Positions 56,280-61,255 of a stretch of DNA of 61,255 nt are shown one piece after another. The DNA lies in assembly GCA_002328565.1 (NCBI GenBank), contig DCUU01000020.1, positions 1 through 61,255 of the forward strand, read 5' to 3'. The DNA is from Candidatus Moranbacteria bacterium UBA2206. GTDB taxonomy: Bacteria > Patescibacteriota > Minisyncoccia > Moranbacterales > UBA2206. Below the pieces are notes generated by a model. That model ran no database searches. It was not told the origin of the DNA and was given only the letters and a program-made list of their open reading frames with translations. The stretch's first letter is position 1. Each line of letters starts with the position of its first letter. The position numbers and the translations under genes were made by a program.

Positions 56280-57269
56280 ATGAATCAAATAAAAAGAAAT
56301 AAGAAATATCTTATTGCAACTATCATATCATTTATAATATTAATAATTGAAGTAGTGGCTTTGGTTTTGTGTGGCATAGTTTGTTCTTTTTTCTCGTCGC
56401 CTTGCCCGCTTCTTTCTAAAAATATTGTGATAGTATTACTAGTCACATTATTCGTATTCACAGAAGCAGGTTTCGCTTTTCTTTGTTGCTATATGAGTGG
56501 AGATTGGAAATTTCTGAAAAATTGGCGCATTATATTAAGAGGTGGTAATGATAGTAATATTGTTCATCTACCTGAGTCTGAAACATATGAGTTAGAAATG
56601 AAATATTTTCCCTGGGGAAGACTCATAGAAAAAGTTGTTGATTATGTTTGTGAAATCGCCCCAAGAAATGGTCGAGTAGTTGATTTGATGTGCGGGCCAG
56701 GTTATTTGCTTGGCAAGATTAAAGAAAAAAGACCCGACCTGATTTTAACAGGCATTGATAGTAACGAAGATTTTATCGGTTATGCCAGAAATATTTATAC
56801 CGATATTTCTTTTAAGCTTGCGAATATCTTGGCTTATAAATCAGAAATAAAATACGAGATTGTTTTGTGCACTGGGGGTGTTCATCATTTGCCCTATACG
56901 GAACAAGCCGGCTTTATAAAATTAATCTCAATAATGCTAAAGCCAGCCGGCGTTGCCATTATCGCAGATCCATTAGTTGAAGAATATTCTTCAGAAGCGG
57001 AGAGGAAAATAAGTGCTACCAAGCTCGGCTATAAATATCTTCTGGCTACAATAAAGAAAAATGCTCCTGACAAACTTTTGAAGGCGGCAATTGATATTAT
57101 GTGTAATGATGTTTTGCAATTGGAGTATAAGAATCATCATCGCAATATGGTGGCGATGCTGAAAAGTTATTTTTGCCAAATAAGTGAATACCGATTTTGG
57201 CCTGAAAGGGAGGTGATTTCTGAAAAATATGGGGACTATGTTTTTATTTGCAAACAACCTATAAAATAA
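56280..57269 (+). CDS. Membrane-anchored SAM-dependent methyltransferase
   Basis: A 329-aa protein. Two N-terminal membrane helices (about 10-36, LIATIISFIILIIEVVALVL; about 47-70, NIVIVLLVTLFVFTEAGFAF) precede a class I methyltransferase domain: motif I VVDLMCGPGYLLGKI (about 133-147), ILTGIDSNEDFIGYA, VLCTGGVHHLPYTEQAGF and AIIADPLVEEY. It resembles small-molecule or lipid methyltransferases. AAGGAG lies 9 nt upstream; the same GAGAAGCTCATG leader is found at the next gene. Substrate unknown. Confidence 0.8.
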   Translation: MNQIKRNKKYLIATIISFIILIIEVVALVLCGIVCSFFSSPCPLLSKNIVIVLLVTLFVFTEAGFAFLCCYMSGDWKFLKNWRIILRGGNDSNIVHLPESETYELEMKYFPWGRLIEKVVDYVCEIAPRNGRVVDLMCGPGYLLGKIKEKRPDLILTGIDSNEDFIGYARNIYTDISFKLANILAYKSEIKYEIVLCTGGVHHLPYTEQAGFIKLISIMLKPAGVAIIADPLVEEYSSEAERKISATKLGYKYLLATIKKNAPDKLLKAAIDIMCNDVLQLEYKNHHRNMVAMLKSYFCQISEYRFWPEREVISEKYGDYVFICKQPIK

Positions 57270-57280
57270 AGGAGAAGCTC

Positions 57281-57973
57281 ATGAAAAAACTGCTTATTTT
57301 GATGGAAATTATGGCAAGTTTATTGTTTATAAAAACAGTCAATGCGGAAATGACAAGTTTTTCTGATGCTGGCCTATATTCTGCTTATGTAAGTGGTCGC
57401 AAAGGAAATATTAACTGTGATAATCCAGTTATTCAAGGAGATTATATCCATAGATTCCCTTTTGTGGATATTGGTTTCTGGTTTTCGGCCGGAATAGACA
57501 GGTTCAATAATAATTATGGTGATGAAGTTGATTCATTCCTAATTAAAAAGTATTACTATCAAGATTTCCGTTTCAAAATTAGCTTGGCCTATTTTTTAAT
57601 CTACAATCTTGAAAAATCAAAAGACGATGTGCTCTCTTGGGAAATTGACGGATCATATGAAAAAAAATTATTTCCCTATGTTAATTTATCAGCCGAATAT
57701 CCGGTTAATGGAACTGATGGCGCAATAATGTGGCGCGTGGGAATTTGTCCAAAGTTTTTCAATGAAAAACTTGGTGTGGATTTTTCACTGGCTGGACATG
57801 ATGGTGCCTATAATCACAACGCATATCTTTTGGCCTCTGGGAAAACAAGGATTTTTTGGACATGTAAGTTTCCGAAATTTTTAATGACTCTGGAGATTAA
57901 TTTTCAAAAAGTTCTGTCCAATGATAAGGTGGCTCAAAATAAGATCTGGGGAGGGATAAATTTTTCGCGGTAA
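57281..57973 (+). CDS. Secreted protein, possible beta-barrel, 230 aa
   Basis: A clear signal peptide, MKKLLILMEIMASLLFIKTV then NAE, is followed by about 208 residues rich in alternating aromatic strands (FVDIGFWFSAGIDRF, FRFKISLAYFLIY, YVNLSAEYPV, FWTCKFPKFLMTLEINFQKV) ending KIWGGINFSR. The pattern resembles outer-membrane barrels or secreted beta-sandwiches, which would be odd in an organism without an outer membrane. No known family recognised. It follows the methyltransferase by 11 bp and starts with GGAGAAGCTC as ribosome-binding site. Confidence 0.65.
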   Translation: MKKLLILMEIMASLLFIKTVNAEMTSFSDAGLYSAYVSGRKGNINCDNPVIQGDYIHRFPFVDIGFWFSAGIDRFNNNYGDEVDSFLIKKYYYQDFRFKISLAYFLIYNLEKSKDDVLSWEIDGSYEKKLFPYVNLSAEYPVNGTDGAIMWRVGICPKFFNEKLGVDFSLAGHDGAYNHNAYLLASGKTRIFWTCKFPKFLMTLEINFQKVLSNDKVAQNKIWGGINFSR

Positions 57974-57976
57974 ACC

Positions 57977-58011
57977 AAAGAGACACGCCCCAACCGGGAA
58001 ACGGTCTCTTT
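57977..58011 (+). terminator. Terminator of the methyltransferase operon
   Basis: AAAGAGAC (57977-57984), loop, GTCTCTTT (58004-58011), then T-rich tail. Confidence 0.82.
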
Positions 58012-58032
58012 TTATTTTTCATAAATAAAAAA

Positions 58033-58098
58033 CACTACAGTATACTAGTATACTGTAGTGAAATATTTTTTTAGATTAGCCTAGCGTTGAATGTTAGG
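58033..58098. repeat. Double-palindrome element, copy 2
   Basis: 58033-58060 is a perfect 28-bp palindrome (half-site CACTACAGTATACT), followed by CCTAGCGTT-G-AATGTTAGG (58080-58098). Same order and upstream flank (ATAAAAAACACTAC) as copy 1. Confidence 0.88.
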
Positions 58099-58104
58099 AG
58101 GATG

Positions 58105-58707
58105 TTATTGGTAAACCTTATTATAATATATTCCAACATCGGCGATCCATTTATCAACGCTTTCGTCGCTATGTCCGGCGCAATTCCAACCGCACTTCCA
58201 AACAATCATTTGTTCTGGGGTGGATAGATTAGAATCATTAATAAGGGCGCTTATTCTTTTTCCGACAATATCGACTGCTTGTTTTGGACTGTCAAAACAA
58301 GTGTAGCCACTAGGCGTTACATTTTCCTCTTGTCCGCGGTAGCCCCAATAATTGAAACAATCTTTTCCATTAAGCTTGGGAGAATATTTCCCCCAATTAC
58401 TTTCTTTCTTAGCAATACCAATTAGAAAAGCGGCCGTTCTTTTTTCTTTGGCGGAAATGTAAGGCGCCATTTTTTCCATTGGATAGCCGGCCACTAAACT
58501 ATTAATATTTTTTTCTAGGGGAGTTATGACTTTTGTTTTGACTACATTCTCAGCAACCGGAATTGATTTAGAGTAACCTAAAATCAATATATCATAAAAG
58601 AGAGCTAGTGCAACCATAAAGAACAGGATAGCTTTTTTGTTCAAAACCTCCTCTGGTGGGGGGATAATGAACTTTTTAGAAAGTATTTTAGTTATATATT
58701 TTTTCAT
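58105..58707 (-). CDS. Lysozyme-like/glucosaminidase-type protein, membrane-anchored
   Basis: A 200-aa protein with one N-terminal membrane helix (about 26-46, AILFFMVALALFYDILILGY) and an extracellular lysozyme-like domain: AAFLIGIAKKESNWGKYSPK with the candidate catalytic Glu, NYWGYRG, SGYTCFDSPKQAVDIVGKRI and MIVWKCGWNCAGHSDESVDK. Four Cys residues could form disulfides. It probably cleaves or remodels peptidoglycan. The predicted promoter is upstream of the terminator of the preceding gene. Confidence 0.75.
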   Translation of the reverse strand: MKKYITKILSKKFIIPPPEEVLNKKAILFFMVALALFYDILILGYSKSIPVAENVVKTKVITPLEKNINSLVAGYPMEKMAPYISAKEKRTAAFLIGIAKKESNWGKYSPKLNGKDCFNYWGYRGQEENVTPSGYTCFDSPKQAVDIVGKRISALINDSNLSTPEQMIVWKCGWNCAGHSDESVDKWIADVGIYYNKVYQ

Positions 58708-58728
58708 AAAAATGGCTTATTTAAAAAG

Positions 58729-58752
58729 AAAAACGGGCTTGCACCCGTTTTT
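58729..58752 (-). terminator. Terminator of the propeller gene
   Basis: AAAAACGGG (58729-58737), loop CTTGCA, CCCGTTTTT (58744-58752). It lies between the propeller gene and the lysozyme-like gene. Confidence 0.85.
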
Positions 58753-58774
58753 ATATTTTCCTACTCACAACTTA

Positions 58775-58803
58775 ATTATAGCACAGTTTTGGCCAAAATG
58801 CAA
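58775..58803 (-). promoter_or_regulatory. Promoter of the lysozyme-like gene
   Basis: On the minus strand, TTGCAT (58803-58798), 17 bp, TATAAT (58780-58775). +1 near 58768 would place the terminator at 58729-58752 inside the leader. Confidence 0.55.
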
Positions 58804-58806
58804 GGC

Positions 58807-59739
58807 TTAAAAATTGCAAGCTGCGCCGTCGGCACAGCCGGAAAAGTCGAGCTGGTTTTGGTCGCGGACGATATCTTTTTGGGTGCTGATCTTGTAGCGG
58901 TAGGTAGCAGAAGGATAATTCACATTGGAATTATTAGTGGTGGAATTGTTGGTAGAATTATTTTGATTAGTAGTAGAGCCACTATTGGTTGACGAGACTA
59001 TTTGATTGTTGGTGATGGTCAAAACGGAGTTGCCATTTTGGGCTTCATAGGTGAAGCTTGAGCCGTCCTCAGAAAAATAAAAACTAATCACATCATCGTA
59101 GCCTTGGCTTTTTTGACCATCAACCACTACATAGATTTTGTCATTTTCTTTGATTACATAGGCAATCTTACTACCATCATCATTCATAATTATCGCGGTA
59201 GATTTTCCATCAGCGTCTTTAGCTAGAGCTATTTCTTGAAATGATTTACTTTCTTTTAAGGTGTCAGTGATATTTAGAATTTCGGCGCTGATTACCACAT
59301 AATCACGGTCGCCTTTAGTAGCCACAAAGGCGATGACTTTTCCGTTTTTACTAAAAGTAATGTAGTTGGATTTTTGGTAAGCATAAATTTCTTGAGTGTT
59401 GTTGACCACCACATAAGCTTGTCCGCCGATTTCTGCGTTATAGGCAATTTGAGTTCCGTCGGCGCTGAAAACCGGATTGGAAACGAAGTCATACGATTTT
59501 CCTTCGGTGCCATTCCAAATTACTGACCACTGGTCACCTTTTTTGACTTTGTAAACCGTATTTTTCCCGTTCGAAGCAAAAAAGATATCTGGATTTTCTT
59601 GCGCTGGTTTGGCGGTTACTACAGGCGCAGTATTTTCTGCCGGCTTATCTTTTTTTAGCAGAACAATAGAAAAAATAATCAGCACTGAAAAAAGGATAAT
59701 AAGAAGAATGGGTAATACTTTTTGTTTTTCATTTGGCAT
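58807..59739 (-). CDS. Membrane-anchored TolB-like beta-propeller protein
   Basis: A 310-aa protein with an N-terminal signal anchor (about 9-27, LPILLIILFSVLIIFSIVLL) and a repeated pattern typical of TolB/WD40-like propellers (NPVFSADGTQIAYNAEIGGQ, ITFSKNGKVIAFVATKGDRD, AIIMNDDGSKIAYVIKENDK, ISFYFSEDGSSFTYEAQNGN). A Ser/Thr/Asn linker follows (about 240-270), then a C-terminal stretch with a Cys pair (GCADGAACNF). Probably a surface binding protein; ligand unknown. The low-complexity linker is of the kind seen in cell-surface proteins. Confidence 0.72.
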   Translation of the reverse strand: MPNEKQKVLPILLIILFSVLIIFSIVLLKKDKPAENTAPVVTAKPAQENPDIFFASNGKNTVYKVKKGDQWSVIWNGTEGKSYDFVSNPVFSADGTQIAYNAEIGGQAYVVVNNTQEIYAYQKSNYITFSKNGKVIAFVATKGDRDYVVISAEILNITDTLKESKSFQEIALAKDADGKSTAIIMNDDGSKIAYVIKENDKIYVVVDGQKSQGYDDVISFYFSEDGSSFTYEAQNGNSVLTITNNQIVSSTNSGSTTNQNNSTNNSTTNNSNVNYPSATYRYKISTQKDIVRDQNQLDFSGCADGAACNF

Positions 59740-59763
59740 TTTGTTTTGTTAAATTTAATTATA

Positions 59764-59909
59764 TTACGACTTCCGCATTTCCCTTCAAATCTATTGTTCG
59801 CTGAAATTACAAAAAAATAAACTAAGATTATAGATAGAAATTATTGATTGTAATCCTGTCATTGTACTGGCTACATAAATAGATTTTCAGGCAAACGCGT
59901 AAGTCTTGT
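59764..59909. repeat. MITE-like palindrome, copy 2
   Basis: About 146 bp. ACGACTTCCGCATTT at one end and the inverse of AAACGCGTAAGTCTTGT at the other, with inner AAATCTATT / AATAGATTTT. The ends resemble those of the element at 48574-48724 (core GACTTACGCATTT). It fills the 190-bp gap between two minus-strand genes. Confidence 0.65.
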
Positions 59910-59929
59910 ATTTTTATAATAGCATGAAT

Positions 59930-61042
59930 TTATTTGAGTGTGATGACGACAATCTCGGGTGTGTTACCAAGACGCATAGTTGGTCCCCAAGTGCCGGTGC
60001 CATTAGAAGTGTGCAGGGTATAGTTTTCCATTTCAAATAGGCCATGGTCATAACCACGGTAAACTAATTTCGTGATTAGGTTAAAAGGAAAAAATTGTCC
60101 GACGTGTGTGTGGCCACAAAGTTCCAAATTGATGCCTTGATTTTTGATTTTCAAAATATTAGTGGGTGTGTGGTAGAGTAAGATATTGGGTTGGCCGAAA
60201 TAATCTTTTTTGAGTGATTCGAGAATCGCGACAACATCTTTTTTTTCATTGCGCTCAGGATAGCTGATGCCAATTAATTTCAAACCATTTATGTCGATCA
60301 CTTCATCATGCATAATCCTTATCGAAATATTTTTGAGTTCTTGAAAAACATTGTCTAGTCCTAGATAGGTTTCATGATTTCCGATGACAAAAAATGTTCC
60401 TTTTGGTGCGCGAATATTTTCAAGTGGTTTTACAATAGGAGCTAGATTTCCATCCATTCCATCAAAAAGATCGCCCGTGATAAGGACCATTTCAGGTTTT
60501 TCGTGGTTTAATTTTTCTACAATTCTTTTGATATATTTTTCTCGATAGATGTGGCCAAGATGAACGTCAGAAAGTTGGATGATTTTTTTGCCTTGCCACT
60601 GTGCCGGCAAATTGGGAATGGAAACTGAAATATTTTTTATCTCAGGATTAAACGCATTCCAAACGCCATAGATGGAAAGAAAAAAAGCGATGACAAAAAT
60701 GGGGGAGGCGAGGATTGCTGGATTTAAATTTAAATTGAAAAATCTTGCGATGAGAATGATAAGCCAAATTAGAATGGTAGCCAAAACAAAGTTATTGAGA
60801 ATTCCGAGCCAAACGCCAGAGAGAAAATAGTAAGTACGAAAAAAAATATTATCATTCCAATGCGCCAAGATGGAAGAAAGAATGAAACTTATCCCAAAAA
60901 AAATCAAAAAGCCCAGAAGAATTTTTTGCGAGCTTCCGCTGAGGCTGAAAAAACTGATAAAGGAAAAATATAAAAACCAATGTGCGCCCAAAAGAATGGC
61001 GACAAGAAGGGAAAGGAAAAAAATTGGAATTAGGATGTTCAT
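59930..61042 (-). CDS. Membrane-bound metallophosphoesterase
   Basis: A 370-aa protein with about four N-terminal membrane helices (to residue ~135) and a calcineurin-like phosphoesterase domain with all metal motifs: LSDVHLGHIY, ITGDLFDGMDG, VIGNHETYLG, LYHTP and CGHTHVGQ. It resembles YaeI/LpxH-like membrane phosphoesterases. Substrate unknown; cell-envelope phosphoesters are likely from the family and the membrane anchor. No clear promoter. Confidence 0.9.
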   Translation of the reverse strand: MNILIPIFFLSLLVAILLGAHWFLYFSFISFFSLSGSSQKILLGFLIFFGISFILSSILAHWNDNIFFRTYYFLSGVWLGILNNFVLATILIWLIILIARFFNLNLNPAILASPIFVIAFFLSIYGVWNAFNPEIKNISVSIPNLPAQWQGKKIIQLSDVHLGHIYREKYIKRIVEKLNHEKPEMVLITGDLFDGMDGNLAPIVKPLENIRAPKGTFFVIGNHETYLGLDNVFQELKNISIRIMHDEVIDINGLKLIGISYPERNEKKDVVAILESLKKDYFGQPNILLYHTPTNILKIKNQGINLELCGHTHVGQFFPFNLITKLVYRGYDHGLFEMENYTLHTSNGTGTWGPTMRLGNTPEIVVITLK

Positions 61043-61146
61043 AACTTAATAATAGTACAAAAGGGGGGAAAAGAGAAGTAACGCTATTTCTTTATAAAAC
61101 ACAAAAAAAAGCTACTATACTAATAATACAGATACTAATTATAGAA

Positions 61147-61255
61147 TTATTTCATCGCTTCAAAAATATCCTGCCGAAGCTTATTGAATTCTGGTGAAAA
61201 TTTTATTTCTTCCGCTCGTGGGCGAGGAAACCTACTTTCTAGCTTGAACTGCAAC
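61147..61255 (-). CDS. 3' end of a gene running off the window
   Basis: An open frame on the minus strand enters at the window edge and ends with TAA at 61147-61149. The last residues are LESRFPRPRAEEIKFSPEFN followed by KLRQDIFEAMK. Only 35 residues are visible and the family is not recognised. The codon pattern and position upstream of the phosphoesterase gene support a real gene. Confidence 0.45.
   Translation of the reverse strand, partial: LQFKLESRFPRPRAEEIKFSPEFNKLRQDIFEAMK

Overview
The window is AT-rich and has a standard bacterial code: TGA serves as a stop, for example at the ends of the prephenate dehydrogenase (49763) and the 49-aa ORF (47071). It looks like chromosome of a Patescibacteria (CPR) bacterium. 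The reasons are many short proteins, a MurE-type ligase without the usual N-terminal domain, a FemX/MurE wall pair without outer-membrane assembly genes, many TrmB-like regulators, and genes starting with no Shine-Dalgarno site. TGA-as-stop argues against Absconditabacteria and Gracilibacteria. The phylum call is inference.

Layout. 1-10.8 kb: cyclophilin, HicBA-like toxin-antitoxin pair, receiver-like protein with a divergent TrmB-like regulator, polA, mutM, a DUF3048 protein, holA, rpsT, a second TrmB-like regulator and an ORF6N protein. 10.8-14.2 kb: a small accessory cassette (89-aa ORF, XRE regulator) and a 753-aa protein of unknown function. 14.2-25.8 kb: ruvA, femX and murE-like genes, PRTase-like and DUF212 proteins, lemA-htpX, a third TrmB-like regulator, pyk, an unknown 355-aa gene. 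26-32.7 kb: ppsA, a LAGLIDADG ORF overlapping tRNA-Ser, RhuM, a SpoU methyltransferase, a zincin and tsaC. 32.8-42.7 kb: a type I restriction-modification island (half-S, M, four cargo genes, S, R, YgjP-like peptidase). 42.8-46 kb: dnaG-rpoD. 46-47.9 kb: a cluster of very small genes with two copies of a mini-ORF/terminator leader. 47.9-50.9 kb: a Phe/Tyr branch operon. 51-55 kb: a copper operon (csoR, an HMA/transporter/cupredoxin fusion, copA). 55-61 kb: a fourth TrmB-like regulator, a methyltransferase plus a secreted possible beta-barrel, a lysozyme-like protein, a TolB-like propeller protein, a metallophosphoesterase, and the 3' end of another gene.

Two genome-wide features stand out. 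First, gene junctions are packed with short tandem repeats, mostly 7 bp, often as an inverted pair with the upstream stop codon in one array and the downstream start codon beside or inside the other. The same repeats, and separate palindromes with TGTCAT...ATGACA ends, also lie in frame inside polA, mutM, holA, femX and murE. Second, translation starts fall in two classes: apparently leaderless genes whose ATG lies at the predicted +1 (polA, half-hsdS, tsaC, the two mini-ORFs), and accessory genes with long structured leaders and strong AGGAGG sites.

The best candidates for undescribed biology are the duplicated mini-ORF attenuator-like leaders (46.1 and 47.2 kb), the HEPN-like and two-TM coiled-coil cargo inside the type I R-M operon, and the inverted heptamer arrays. 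All calls come from reading the sequence; no database search was run.
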